DNA of 64,000 nucleotides from Tissierella sp032104385 (GCF_032104385.1 NZ_DAMCHJ010000003.1:186001-250000); one strand, 5' to 3'; counted from the first letter of the stretch, positions 35,471 to 43,882 are shown. Notes: generated by a model not told the origin, from the sequence alone. Program-made: numbers and translations.

Positions 35471-37307
35471 AATTAAGCTGCTAGATAATACAACTATACA
35501 AAAAATAGCTGCAGGTGAAGTTATTGAAAGACCATCATCTATAGTTAAGGAATTAATAGAAAACTCTTTAGACGCTAACTCAAGTAATATAACTGTGGAA
35601 ATTAAAAATGGTGGCAAATCTTATATTAGAGTTACTGATGATGGAGATGGTATTGAAGCAGATGATTTGAATTTAGCTTTTAAAAGGCATTCTACATCAA
35701 AATTATCTTCTGTTGAAGATTTATATAGAATAAGATCTTTGGGATTTAGGGGAGAGGCTTTAGCTAGCATATCACATGTTTCTATGGTAGAAGTCATGAC
35801 TAAGACTAAAAATGGGGTTGGAGGTATTCAGGCTATAGTAGAAGAAGGAGAAATCATTTCTAAAGAACCTATAGGATGCCCAAAGGGAACTACTATTATT
35901 GTAAAAGACTTATTTTATAATTTACCTGTTAGAAAAGAATTTTTAAAATCAGATTTAATCGAATCTAATCAAATTTCTGATATAGTATATAGAGTAGCTC
36001 TTGGGAATTTAAAAGCTTCTTTTAAATTTATACGAGATAATAAAGTTGTTTTAAAGACTTCAAAAAACAATAATATGGAAGCTCATATATATAGCATTTT
36101 AGGAAAAGAATTTTCTAAGAATTTAATTGAGATTGAGTTTGATGACTATGGAATTCATCTAAATGGATTTATATCTAATAATAATTTATACAGGAGCAAT
36201 AGAAATCATCAATATATATATATTAATGGAAGATATATAAATAATATAAATATATCAAATGCTATTGAAAGTCATTATAGATCTATTATTCCATTAAATA
36301 GGTTTCCGTGCTTTATTCTCTTTATAGAATTGGATCCTAGTAGTATAGATGTAAATATCCATCCAACAAAACAAGAAATCAAATTTGTTAATCAATCTCA
36401 GATATTTTCAGTAATAGATAAAGTTATAAAAAACGCATTATATCCTTCAATATCTGTTCCTAAGGTAAATTTCAAACAGACAACGGAAATAATTAAGGAA
36501 GAAAATCCTCCATTATTGTTTATGCATAAAAATACTGATATACAAGATGATATTATAGTTAAAGACTTTACTAAAAATAAAATAATTGAAGATAGAACTT
36601 TAAATAAATCTGTTGAATTAGATGTAATTCCAAAAAATGAATTTTTAATTAGTGAAAATATTAATAATGAAGAACAGTTTCCTGAGGAAGTTATTATTGA
36701 GGATAAAGCTACAGATATTAAAAATATTCTTTCTGATATGGAGCCAATAGGAGTAATATTTAATACTTATATATTAGCTGAAGATAAAGTAAATCAAAAA
36801 TTATATTTTATTGACCAGCATGCTGCACATGAGAGAGTTATGTATGAAAAGTATTTAGAGGAATTTAATAATGAAAATATAATTACTCAACAACTTTTAG
36901 TACCTGAAGTTATAGAATTGACAAACTCTGAGATGAATAATTTTATAGAAAATAGATTAATTTTTATAAAGCTAGGATTTGATATTGAAGGATTCGGAAA
37001 TAATAGTGTAGCCATAAGATCTGTTCCTCTGCTCTTTGGAGTACCAAAGATTAAAGAATTATTTTATGATTTATTGGATAATATCAATAATATTAAAAGT
37101 AATTATGATACTAGATTAGATAAAATAATGAAGATTGCTTGTACTAAGGCTGTTAAAAGTGGAGATCATATGAGTAAAATTGAAATACTTAGTTTATTTA
37201 AACAACTGAAAAGATGTAATAATCCACATAGCTGTCCTCATGGCAGACCAACTATTTTGGAAATGAGTAAAACAGATATAGAAAAAGCTTTTCTAAGAAT
37301 TATGTAG
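35463..37307 (+). CDS. mutL: DNA mismatch repair endonuclease MutL
   Basis: A 614-residue MutL. The N-terminal GHKL ATPase has LIENSLDANSS, DDGDGIEADDL and RGEALASISHV. The C-terminal dimerisation domain has the endonuclease metal motif DQHAAHERVMYEKY at about 455 and the CPHGRPT block at the end. So this is the nicking type of MutL found in bacteria without MutH. The ATG at 35463 lies within the mutS end, preceded by AAGGAGAG. Intact, unlike mutS, which would leave mismatch repair non-functional if the mutS frameshift is real. Confidence 0.94.
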   Translation: MGRIKLLDNTTIQKIAAGEVIERPSSIVKELIENSLDANSSNITVEIKNGGKSYIRVTDDGDGIEADDLNLAFKRHSTSKLSSVEDLYRIRSLGFRGEALASISHVSMVEVMTKTKNGVGGIQAIVEEGEIISKEPIGCPKGTTIIVKDLFYNLPVRKEFLKSDLIESNQISDIVYRVALGNLKASFKFIRDNKVVLKTSKNNNMEAHIYSILGKEFSKNLIEIEFDDYGIHLNGFISNNNLYRSNRNHQYIYINGRYINNINISNAIESHYRSIIPLNRFPCFILFIELDPSSIDVNIHPTKQEIKFVNQSQIFSVIDKVIKNALYPSISVPKVNFKQTTEIIKEENPPLLFMHKNTDIQDDIIVKDFTKNKIIEDRTLNKSVELDVIPKNEFLISENINNEEQFPEEVIIEDKATDIKNILSDMEPIGVIFNTYILAEDKVNQKLYFIDQHAAHERVMYEKYLEEFNNENIITQQLLVPEVIELTNSEMNNFIENRLIFIKLGFDIEGFGNNSVAIRSVPLLFGVPKIKELFYDLLDNINNIKSNYDTRLDKIMKIACTKAVKSGDHMSKIEILSLFKQLKRCNNPHSCPHGRPTILEMSKTDIEKAFLRIM

Positions 37308-37319
37308 AAGGATGATTTT

Positions 37320-38273
37320 ATGAAAGATAAAGATAATTTGTTTATTTTAATAGGGCCTACAGCCATAGGGAAAACGGCCTTATCTGTAGAATTAGCTAAA
37401 AGAATAAATGGGGAAATTATTTCAGCGGATTCTATGCAAATATATAAGTATATGAATATAGGTTCAGCTAAAATTACTAAAGAAGAAATGGAGAACATTC
37501 CTCATCATTTAATAGATATAGTATTCCCAAATGAAGATTTTACTGTAGCCGATTTTAAGAATAATGCTGTTAAATTAATTAAAGATATTAATAGTAGAGG
37601 TAAATTACCAATTGTTGCAGGAGGAACAGGATTATATATTAATTCTTTGGTATATAATCTAAATTTTACTCAAGTTGCTCCAAATGAAGAAATTAGAGTT
37701 AAACTTGAATATTTAGGAGATAAATATGGAAATGAATATTTACATCAACAATTAGAAAAAATAGATATAGAAAGTGCAGAGAAAATAAGTGTTAATGACC
37801 GAAAAAGAATAATTAGAGCAATAGAGATATTTAAAATTACAGATAAACCAATGTCACAACATAATAAAAATTTTAGAATACCAATAGAAGATTATAATCT
37901 AGTAATGATTGGACTGAATATGGATAGAAAAGAATTATATAATAGAATTAATCTTAGAGTAGATATAATGATAGAAGAGGGGCTTATAGAAGAAGTCAAT
38001 AACCTTTTAAAAATGGGATATAATAAAGAACTTGTGTCTATGCAGGGTATAGGATATAAAGAGATTATAATGTATTTAGAAGGTAATATTTCACTAGAAA
38101 AATCCATAGAGTTAATTAAACAGGGCTCAAGAAATTATGCTAAAAGACAGTTGACATGGTTTAGAAGAGATAATAGAATTAAATGGGTGAACGTAGACGA
38201 ATTTTCTAATCTTGATGATTTAAGCCAATATATAATTGACTATTCTAAAGATAAGATTATAATTAATAAATAA
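37320..38273 (+). CDS. miaA: tRNA dimethylallyltransferase
   Basis: A 317-residue enzyme that attaches the dimethylallyl group to N6 of A37 in tRNAs reading UNN codons. The P-loop is GPTAIGKTALSVELAKR. The motifs SADSMQIYKYMNIGSAK, VAGGTGLYINSL and GSRNYAKRQLTWFRRD are all present. The ATG at 37320 follows AGAAGGATGATTTT. It stands between mutL and hfq, a conserved order (mutL-miaA-hfq) in bacteria. Confidence 0.94.
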   Translation: MKDKDNLFILIGPTAIGKTALSVELAKRINGEIISADSMQIYKYMNIGSAKITKEEMENIPHHLIDIVFPNEDFTVADFKNNAVKLIKDINSRGKLPIVAGGTGLYINSLVYNLNFTQVAPNEEIRVKLEYLGDKYGNEYLHQQLEKIDIESAEKISVNDRKRIIRAIEIFKITDKPMSQHNKNFRIPIEDYNLVMIGLNMDRKELYNRINLRVDIMIEEGLIEEVNNLLKMGYNKELVSMQGIGYKEIIMYLEGNISLEKSIELIKQGSRNYAKRQLTWFRRDNRIKWVNVDEFSNLDDLSQYIIDYSKDKIIINK

Positions 38274-38286
38274 GGGAGGGATAAGT

Positions 38287-38508
38287 ATGAAACAGAATAT
38301 AAGCTTGCAGGATGTTTTTTTAAATAAATCTCGGAAAGATGGAATTGGAATAACAATATTTTTAGTTAATGGTTATCAGATAAAAGGTCAAGTAAAAGGA
38401 TTTGATAATTATACTATAATTTTAGAAAGTGAAGGAAAGCAACAATTAATATATAAACATGCTATTTCTACAATAATACCTATGAAACAGATAGACTTAG
38501 ATAACTAA
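38287..38508 (+). CDS. hfq: RNA-binding protein Hfq
   Basis: A 73-residue Sm-like hexamer subunit that binds small RNAs and mRNA U-tracts. It starts with QDVFLNKSRKDG and has VNGYQIKGQVKGFDNYTIIL (Sm1). The Sm2 motif YKHAISTIIP lies at about 56-65. The ATG at 38287 follows AAGGGAGGGATAAGT. A terminator follows. No acidic C-terminal tail is present, as usual for Firmicutes Hfq. Confidence 0.94.
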   Translation: MKQNISLQDVFLNKSRKDGIGITIFLVNGYQIKGQVKGFDNYTIILESEGKQQLIYKHAISTIIPMKQIDLDN

Positions 38509-38532
38509 TTTTAATATTTTAGTTTTGCAGAT

Positions 38533-38565
38533 GTCTCTGAAATTATCAGAGGCTTTTGTATTTTA
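38533..38565 (+). terminator. Rho-independent terminator after hfq
   Basis: GTCTCTGA (38533-38540) pairs with TCAGAGGC (38546-38553), including one G-U pair, loop 5 bases, then TTTTGTATTTT. Confidence 0.8.
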
Positions 38566-38588
38566 AAAACAATGGAAAGGTGAATTGA

Positions 38589-39893
38589 ATGAATGAGTTA
38601 ACTATAAATAAATTATGTCAACAATTTGATTTAGATAAAGAGATTATTGAATTTATTAATAAAAAAGAAAATTTAATTTTAGATAAATTTGATGGAGTTA
38701 ATGAAATTAAAGAATATAATCAATATAAAGTTATAAATGCAATGCAAAAATGTAGATTATCTTCTACGGATTTTAATTGGACAACAGGTTATGGATATGG
38801 AGATATAGGAAGGGATAAAGTAGAACAAATATATGCTCATGTATTTAATACAGAAGACGCTCTAGTTAGACCTGCTATTGCTTCAGGAACTCATGCTATT
38901 ACTTTAACCTTGTCAGGTCTTTTAAGGCCGGGAGATGAACTTATAGCCATAACAGGAGCACCTTATGATACACTTCAAAAGGTAATAGGATCTAAAGGTA
39001 GTATGTCAGGCACTTTAATGGATTATGGGGTTATATATAAAGAAATTCCTCTAAAAGGAAATCTTATTAATATTGAAGAAGTGATAAAAAATATATCTAA
39101 GGATACTAAAATACTTATGATTCAAAGATCTACTGGATATAGCGATAGAAGGGCACTGACCATTGAAGAAATTGAAAATGCAATTAAGGTTATCAGAAAA
39201 TATAACAAAGGTTTAATCATTATGGTTGATAATTGTTATGGAGAATTTCTTGAATTTAAAGAGCCAACTGATGTTGGAGCTGATATTATGGCCGGGTCAT
39301 TGATAAAAAACCCAGGTGGAGGAATTGCTTTATCAGGAGGATATGTTGTAGGAAAATCAAATTTAGTAGAACAAATAGCAAATAGATTAACTGCTCCAGG
39401 ATTGGGAAAAGAATGTGGGCTTACTTTCGGTACTACAAGGAGTACATTACAGGGGTTATTCTTAGCACCTCATATAGTATCTGAAGCAGTTAAAGGAGCA
39501 TTATTAGTAGCAATTGTATATAAAGAACTAGGATTTAATGTGGTTCCTGATGTTGATGACTTAAGATCAGATATAATCCAAGGGGTGCAGTTAAATAACC
39601 CTGAAAGGATTATTGAGTTCTGTAGAGGAATTCAAGCTGCTTCTGCAGTGGATTCATATGTTGTTCCTGAAGCTTGGGATATGCCTGGATATGAAGATAA
39701 GGTGATTATGGCAGCAGGTGGTTTTATAGAGGGCTCATCCATTGAGCTTAGTGCTGATGGACCTATAAGAGAGCCGTATTTTGCATATTATCAAGGTGGT
39801 TTAACATATGAGCATTGTAAATTAGGTGTGATGAAATCTTTAAGCAATTTATATAGGACAAAGTTAATTGATGAAATAAAAATATTTGAATAA
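38589..39893 (+). CDS. ynbB: Methionine gamma-lyase family protein (YnbB, 'aluminium resistance' family)
   Basis: A 434-residue PLP enzyme of the Cys/Met-metabolism fold, family YnbB. TTGYGYGDIGRDKVEQIYAH and the PLP-phosphate loop RPAIASGTHAI are typical. The PLP lysine is in AGSLIKNPGGGIALSGGY. The sulphur-amino-acid lyase activity is inferred from the fold. The ATG at 38589 follows AAAGGTGA. The gene lies next to hfq and convergent to lexA; the same miaA-hfq-ynbB-lexA arrangement is known from Bacillus and clostridia. Confidence 0.87.
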   Translation: MNELTINKLCQQFDLDKEIIEFINKKENLILDKFDGVNEIKEYNQYKVINAMQKCRLSSTDFNWTTGYGYGDIGRDKVEQIYAHVFNTEDALVRPAIASGTHAITLTLSGLLRPGDELIAITGAPYDTLQKVIGSKGSMSGTLMDYGVIYKEIPLKGNLINIEEVIKNISKDTKILMIQRSTGYSDRRALTIEEIENAIKVIRKYNKGLIIMVDNCYGEFLEFKEPTDVGADIMAGSLIKNPGGGIALSGGYVVGKSNLVEQIANRLTAPGLGKECGLTFGTTRSTLQGLFLAPHIVSEAVKGALLVAIVYKELGFNVVPDVDDLRSDIIQGVQLNNPERIIEFCRGIQAASAVDSYVVPEAWDMPGYEDKVIMAAGGFIEGSSIELSADGPIREPYFAYYQGGLTYEHCKLGVMKSLSNLYRTKLIDEIKIFE

Positions 39894-39894
39894 T

Positions 39895-39926
39895 AAAATA
39901 GCAGGATATTAATATCCTGCTATTTT
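39895..39926. terminator. Bidirectional terminator between ynbB and lexA
   Basis: AAAATAGCAGGATATT (39895-39910) pairs perfectly with 39911-39926, a 32-base palindrome flanked by A and T runs. It overlaps the lexA stop codon. Confidence 0.85.
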
Positions 39927-40542
39927 ACATTTTTCTAAATAATCCTATGACTTTGCCTAAAATAGACACATCTTTTGCATAGATAGGTTCCATGAATTGA
40001 TTTTCAGGTTGTAATCTTATTCTATCTTTTTCTTTAAAAAATCTTTTAACTGTAGCTTCATCTTCTAGTAAAGCTACTACTATATCACCATTTAATGCAG
40101 ATTTTTGTTCTCTAACTAAAACTAAATCCCCATCTAGAATACCTGCATCAATCATACTTTCTCCTTGGATTTTAAGCATAAATACATCATGGCCTTCAAC
40201 AAGTTCCAATGGCACAGGATAGGTATCTTCAATATTTTCTACAGCCAATATAGGGGTGCCGGCAGTTACTTTTCCTAAAATAGGTATATCAACAGTTTTC
40301 TTAGATATAAGCAGAAAATCATCATTTCTATCAAGGATTTCAATAGCTCTAGGTTTAGTAGGGTCTTTTCTAATATAACCTTTGGACTCAAGTTTTTCTA
40401 AATGACTATGGACAGTTGAAGTGGACTTCAAATTAACACCTTTGCAAATATCCCTTACAGCTGGTGGATAGCCTTGTCTTTGAACCTCAGATTTTATATA
40501 TAATAAAATTTCAATTTGTTTCTGAGTCAAATCTTCATACAT
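39925..40542 (-). CDS. lexA: SOS repressor LexA
   Basis: A 205-residue repressor and RecA-dependent self-cleaving protease. The N-terminal winged HTH spans about 1-65 (PPAVRDICKGVNLKSTSTVH). The cleavage site is A94-G95 (VTAGTP); the catalytic residues are S129 (GESMIDAG) and K166 (EATVKRFF). The ATG at 40542 is chosen: GAGGTG lies 6 bases upstream, whereas the GTG at 40551 is within that site. A LexA box overlaps the promoter -35, so lexA represses itself. Divergent to the yneA-like gene. Confidence 0.95.
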   Translation of the reverse strand: MYEDLTQKQIEILLYIKSEVQRQGYPPAVRDICKGVNLKSTSTVHSHLEKLESKGYIRKDPTKPRAIEILDRNDDFLLISKKTVDIPILGKVTAGTPILAVENIEDTYPVPLELVEGHDVFMLKIQGESMIDAGILDGDLVLVREQKSALNGDIVVALLEDEATVKRFFKEKDRIRLQPENQFMEPIYAKDVSILGKVIGLFRKM

Positions 40543-40592
40543 AAAACACACCTCTCATTCATAATATATATTTAATAGTCTAATTTTGATTT

Positions 40593-40632
40593 ATTATATC
40601 ATATTATCAAAAATATTTCAAACAAAGGTTCG
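40593..40632 (-). promoter_or_regulatory. lexA promoter with LexA box
   Basis: On the minus strand TTGAAA (40616-40621), a 17-base spacer and TATAAT (40593-40598). The LexA box CGAACCTTTGTTTG (plus-strand 40619-40632) overlaps the -35 and fits the Firmicutes consensus CGAAC-N4-GTTYG exactly. Confidence 0.85.
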
Positions 40633-40651
40633 TTTTATTTCGTAAAAACCA

Positions 40652-40700
40652 TTGACAAAGAACCTACGTTTGTGTAAAATGTTTTTAGAACGATTGTTCA
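40652..40700 (+). promoter_or_regulatory. Promoter of the yneA-like gene with two LexA boxes
   Basis: TTGACA (40652-40657), 17 bases and TAAAAT (40675-40680) form a near-consensus promoter. Box 1, AGAACCTACGTTTG (40659-40672), fills the spacer; box 2, AGAACGATTGTTCA (40687-40700), lies at the expected transcription start. The box centres are 28 bases apart. Repressed until the SOS response. Confidence 0.88.
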
Positions 40701-40723
40701 GAACTAATGTGCGAGGTGGAATT

Positions 40724-41032
40724 ATGAAGAAGAGATATAAAATAATTAACAAAAAAAGATTTTTCTTATTTATTACTTCCGTATTTGCTTTTATCTCAAT
40801 TATTTTCTTTACTGTATTATTAAAAAATAAAGCCTATAGTTCAGTTTATCAGACTAGTTATATGGAGGTTAAAATTGTAGAAGGGGACACGCTATGGAAT
40901 ATTGCATTAAATTATCTTCCTGAAAAAACTGATGTAAGAAAAATGGTATATGATATTAAAGAATTTAATGAAATGGAAGACTTTTATATTTACCCAGGAG
41001 ATAGAATAAAAATTCCAGTTATAAGTAAATAA
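40724..41032 (+). CDS. yneA: YneA-like LysM protein, SOS-induced cell-division inhibitor
   Basis: A 102-residue protein. A basic N terminus (MKKRYKIINKKR) leads into one membrane helix (FFLFITSVFAFISIIFF). An extracellular LysM domain follows (about 47-100, VKIVEGDTLWNIALNYL and IYPGDRIKIPV). This is the layout of Bacillus YneA, which blocks septum formation during DNA damage. The position divergent to lexA and the two LexA boxes support the role. The ATG at 40724 follows GAGGTGGAATT; the longer frame from 40652 starts inside the promoter and is rejected. Confidence 0.88.
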   Translation: MKKRYKIINKKRFFLFITSVFAFISIIFFTVLLKNKAYSSVYQTSYMEVKIVEGDTLWNIALNYLPEKTDVRKMVYDIKEFNEMEDFYIYPGDRIKIPVISK

Positions 41033-41083
41033 CCAGTAAAAAGAGCTAAAAAAAGATTTGATTTTTAGCTCTTTTTACTGGTT
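41031..41083. terminator. Bidirectional terminator shared by yneA and the minus-strand recombinase gene
   Basis: A perfect 22-bp stem: AACCAGTAAAAAGAGC onwards (41031-41052) pairs with 41062-41083. It starts at the yneA stop and its right arm encodes the last six residues (TSKKS region) of the recombinase. Confidence 0.85.
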
Positions 41084-42039
41084 CTAGTTGACAAAGGATT
41101 ACTTTTTACTGCATCTCTAAGTCTTTCGTTATCAATATGCGTATATATTTGAGTTGTAGATACTGATTCATGTCCTAAAATTTCTTGTAAGGCTCTAATA
41201 TCTACATTTCCATACTTATACATCAGTGTAGCAGCTGTATGTCTTAATTTATGCGTAGAATAGATAGAAGTATCTAATCCAGCCTTTTCTAAATACTTAT
41301 CAATCATATGTTGAATAGCACGATTACTCATTCTGTTTTTTCTTTTACTTATAAACATAGCTTTTTCATCTATTGCATTTTTAGGCCTAAGGGCAAGATA
41401 ATCTTGAATAGCTAATATGCATGCATCATTTAAAAAAATAGTTCTTTCTTTATTTCCTTTACCGATTATAGACAAAGTATCATTTTCTTTAATCTTATCT
41501 ATATCTATACTAGATAATTCTGATAATCGTAAGCCACAATTTAAAAATAACATAATTATTGCATAATCTCTTTTACGATATTCTTCATTACTGTTTTCTA
41601 AGACTGTATTCAATAATAGCTCTGATTGTTCTAATGTAAGATAAGCGGGATGCCTATTATCTTTTTTAGGAAACTCTAATGCTTCAGCGGGATTTTTTTC
41701 TATTAAATTTATTATGGAATATAAGTAATCAAAAAAAGATCTAAGGGACGCTACTTTTCTTGATTTAGTAAAATTTTTATTATCTCGTTTTTTATCAGCA
41801 TATGAGATATAAGCATGTAGATCTTGGATATTTAATTTTTTTATTAATTCTAAATCAATATCAGATATATCAATTTCGTCAAAAGGCTGCTGAGAATCAA
41901 CAAGCCTGTATCTTAACTTAATGAATCTGAAAAATGTTCTCAAGTCAAAGAAATATTCCCTTACTGTATTAGGAGAAGAACCTTTAATGGTTTCCATATA
42001 ATTTAAGTAATCTTCAAGAATTAATGGTATATTATTCAT
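41065..42039 (-). CDS. xerC: Tyrosine recombinase, XerC-type
   Basis: A 324-residue Xer-family integrase. The core-binding domain (about 1-115) is followed by the catalytic domain: Arg in LNCGLRLSELS (about 170), Lys in IGKGNKERTIFL (about 195), HKLRH (about 266), LGHESVSTTQIYTH with His and the Tyr nucleophile near 299. All five catalytic positions are present. It is a candidate XerC partner for the XerD at 3734. The position at the polarity switch and 0.5 kb from a dif-like site supports this. It could instead be an independent integrase, but no mobile genes are near. ATG at 42039, AAAAGAGGTAC upstream. Confidence 0.82.
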   Translation of the reverse strand: MNNIPLILEDYLNYMETIKGSSPNTVREYFFDLRTFFRFIKLRYRLVDSQQPFDEIDISDIDLELIKKLNIQDLHAYISYADKKRDNKNFTKSRKVASLRSFFDYLYSIINLIEKNPAEALEFPKKDNRHPAYLTLEQSELLLNTVLENSNEEYRKRDYAIIMLFLNCGLRLSELSSIDIDKIKENDTLSIIGKGNKERTIFLNDACILAIQDYLALRPKNAIDEKAMFISKRKNRMSNRAIQHMIDKYLEKAGLDTSIYSTHKLRHTAATLMYKYGNVDIRALQEILGHESVSTTQIYTHIDNERLRDAVKSNPLSTRTSKKS

Positions 42040-42058
42040 TATGTACCTCTTTTCATTA

Positions 42059-42096
42059 ATTATTAGTCACAAAATAGTTATTTTGTGACTAATAAT
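42059..42096. repeat. 38-base near-perfect palindrome upstream of the xerC-type gene
   Basis: 18-base arms (42059-42076 and 42079-42096) pair perfectly around GT. The core arm reads TATTAGTCACAAAATA. It ends 20 bases before the recombinase start. Candidates are an operator, a hairpin in the leader, or a recombinase-binding site. Confidence 0.8.
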
Positions 42097-42545
42097 ATTT
42101 TACACTAAAATTATCCAAAAATCAAATTTAATATAATATTTAAATGATAATATTTTTTTGTGGATATTATTATTTTAAATCAATATTTTTATTTTTAATA
42201 ATGCATAATAAAAAAATAGTCTATTTAACCTCAGAAAATGATATAATCAGCTAAATAAAGTAAAAGTTGTAACAAAAATTACAATCAATATCTTAAGATT
42301 CACAAGAACAATATTTAAGCCATATAACGAGCTTATGATGATTCTATCTAATCATTAACATAAACCATTAGGAATTAAAACTAAGCTCCTTAAAATCGAT
42401 TTCGTGAGGTCGTTTTTAAAGTCTGTAATCAAAAAGGAACTAATGTTAATTTATCCAGCAAAGTTTATATTGATAGTTAGTATGAATCCATGACCATTTG
42501 GTTATTATGATTACCACTTATATGAACGTGTAAATTCCCAAATCA

Positions 42546-42572
42546 AGTTTGCATAATACAATTATGTAAACT
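42546..42572. other. dif: dif-like XerC/XerD recombination site
   Basis: Left arm AGTTTGCATAA (42546-42556), centre TACAA (42557-42561), right arm TTATGTAAACT (42562-42572). The right arm equals the XerD arm of the Bacillus subtilis dif site in all 11 positions. The left arm ends in GCATAA as in other bacterial dif sites. The centre is 5 rather than the usual 6 bases if drawn symmetrically; a 6-base centre shifts the left arm by one. The symmetry extends to 42542-42576, so a plain hairpin remains possible. It lies just past the gene-polarity switch. Confidence 0.6.
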
Positions 42573-42600
42573 TGATGAAATTGAAAGCTATAATATTATA

Positions 42601-42637
42601 AAAAGGTTAACATAAATATAATATGTTAACCTTTTTT
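42601..42637. terminator. Bidirectional terminator after aspB
   Basis: AAAAGGTTAACATA (42601-42614) pairs with 42622-42635. T runs flank it on both strands; on the minus strand it ends the PHP-PadR-aspB operon. Confidence 0.85.
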
Positions 42638-42650
42638 ATAATTTGATTTT

Positions 42651-43844
42651 TTACTCTTCTACTATTTGTTTTATTCTTTCTAATCCTTTTTTAATATTTT
42701 CCATGGATGTTGCATAAGATAATCGTACATATTTATCATCTCCAAAAGCTATACCAGGTACTACTGCTACTTTACCTTCTTCAAGTAATAAACTTGCGAA
42801 ATCTAAAGAAGAATTTATTACTTTACCTTTTATTGTTTTGCCTAATAGTTGTGTAAAGTTTATCATTATATAGAAAGCACCTTGAGGTTTTCTACAGCTT
42901 AACCCTTTAATTGAATTTATAGTTTCAACCATATAATTTCTTCTTTCTACAAAATGTTTTTTCATTTCTTCTACACTGCTTTGATCTCCTACTAAGCCTT
43001 CAATACTTGCATATTGAGATATAGAACAAGGATTAGATGTTGCATGACTTTGCATATTGCTCATTACTTTAATTATATCTTCGTGAGCAGCTGCATATCC
43101 AATTCTCCATCCAGTCATTGCATATGCCTTTGACATACCATTTATAAGTAATGTTAATCTCTTTATATCCTCATTAAATGATGCAATACAAACATGTTTG
43201 TTATCATCATATACTAATTTTTCATATATTTCATCAGAAATAATAAAGATATTATTTTTAACAGCCCATTCTGCTATATGTCTTAATTCTTCTTCAGTAT
43301 AAATAGAGCCTGTTGGATTGCTTGGACTATTTAATATAATGGCTTTAGTTTTATTAGTTAATACTTTGTTTAAATCATCTACATTAAATTTAAAATCATT
43401 TTCTTCCTTTGTTTCTATATGAACAGGAACACCATCTGCAAGTCTTACTAATTCAGGATAACTTACCCAATATGGAACGGCAAATATAACTTCATCACCT
43501 GGATTTAATATTGCCATTAAAGCATTATGTATAGAATGCTTTGCACCACTGGATATTATAATATTACTTGGTTTATATTCTAGACCATTATCTCTCTTTA
43601 ATTTCTCACATATAGCTTTCTTTAACTCAACTATTCCAGATGCTGGAGTATATCTAGTTAGACCTTCCTTTATTGCTCTAATACCTTCCTGTTGGATATT
43701 TTCTGGAGTATTAAAGTCTGGTTCGCCAGCTCCAAAACTAACAACATCTATTCCAGATTCTTTCATAGCTTTTGCCTTTGCAGTAATCTCCAAAGTAATT
43801 GAAGGTGTTATCCTTAAACCTTTTTCTGATAAATTAAAATCCAT
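42651..43844 (-). CDS. aspB: Pyridoxal-phosphate aspartate aminotransferase family protein
   Basis: A 397-residue class I aminotransferase of the AspB (1-gamma) group, moving the amino group between aspartate and 2-oxoglutarate. GAGEPDFNTPE is the N-terminal substrate loop, NSPSNPTGS and ISDEIYEKL bind PLP, the lysine lies in INGMSKAYAMTGWRIGY, and VRLSYATS holds the carboxylate-binding Arg. The second ATG (43844) is used, because the first (43853) directly follows the GGAGGT site. It is the last gene of an operon with PadR and PHP genes. Confidence 0.88.
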   Translation of the reverse strand: MDFNLSEKGLRITPSITLEITAKAKAMKESGIDVVSFGAGEPDFNTPENIQQEGIRAIKEGLTRYTPASGIVELKKAICEKLKRDNGLEYKPSNIIISSGAKHSIHNALMAILNPGDEVIFAVPYWVSYPELVRLADGVPVHIETKEENDFKFNVDDLNKVLTNKTKAIILNSPSNPTGSIYTEEELRHIAEWAVKNNIFIISDEIYEKLVYDDNKHVCIASFNEDIKRLTLLINGMSKAYAMTGWRIGYAAAHEDIIKVMSNMQSHATSNPCSISQYASIEGLVGDQSSVEEMKKHFVERRNYMVETINSIKGLSCRKPQGAFYIMINFTQLLGKTIKGKVINSSLDFASLLLEEGKVAVVPGIAFGDDKYVRLSYATSMENIKKGLERIKQIVEE

Positions 43845-43882
43845 AAAAATCATACCTCCAAAATAATATTTGTTTTATAGAG

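Larger units (their letters stand above)
42040..42650. other. 611-bp intergenic region, hairpin rich, contains a dif-like site
   Basis: I see no coding frame. It holds a 38-base palindrome (42059-42096), a longer foldable stretch (ATTAACAT 42354-42361 against ATGTTAAT 42443-42450, with an inner stem at about 42390-42420), the dif-like inverted repeat (42542-42576) and the aspB terminator (42601-42635). The middle part may be a small RNA or a decayed insertion; I cannot decide. Confidence 0.6.

Noticed and set aside
42040..42650. Decayed transposase in the terminus gap
   Set aside because: Short translated pieces on the minus strand looked suggestive, but no frame longer than a few dozen codons and no terminal inverted repeats were found.
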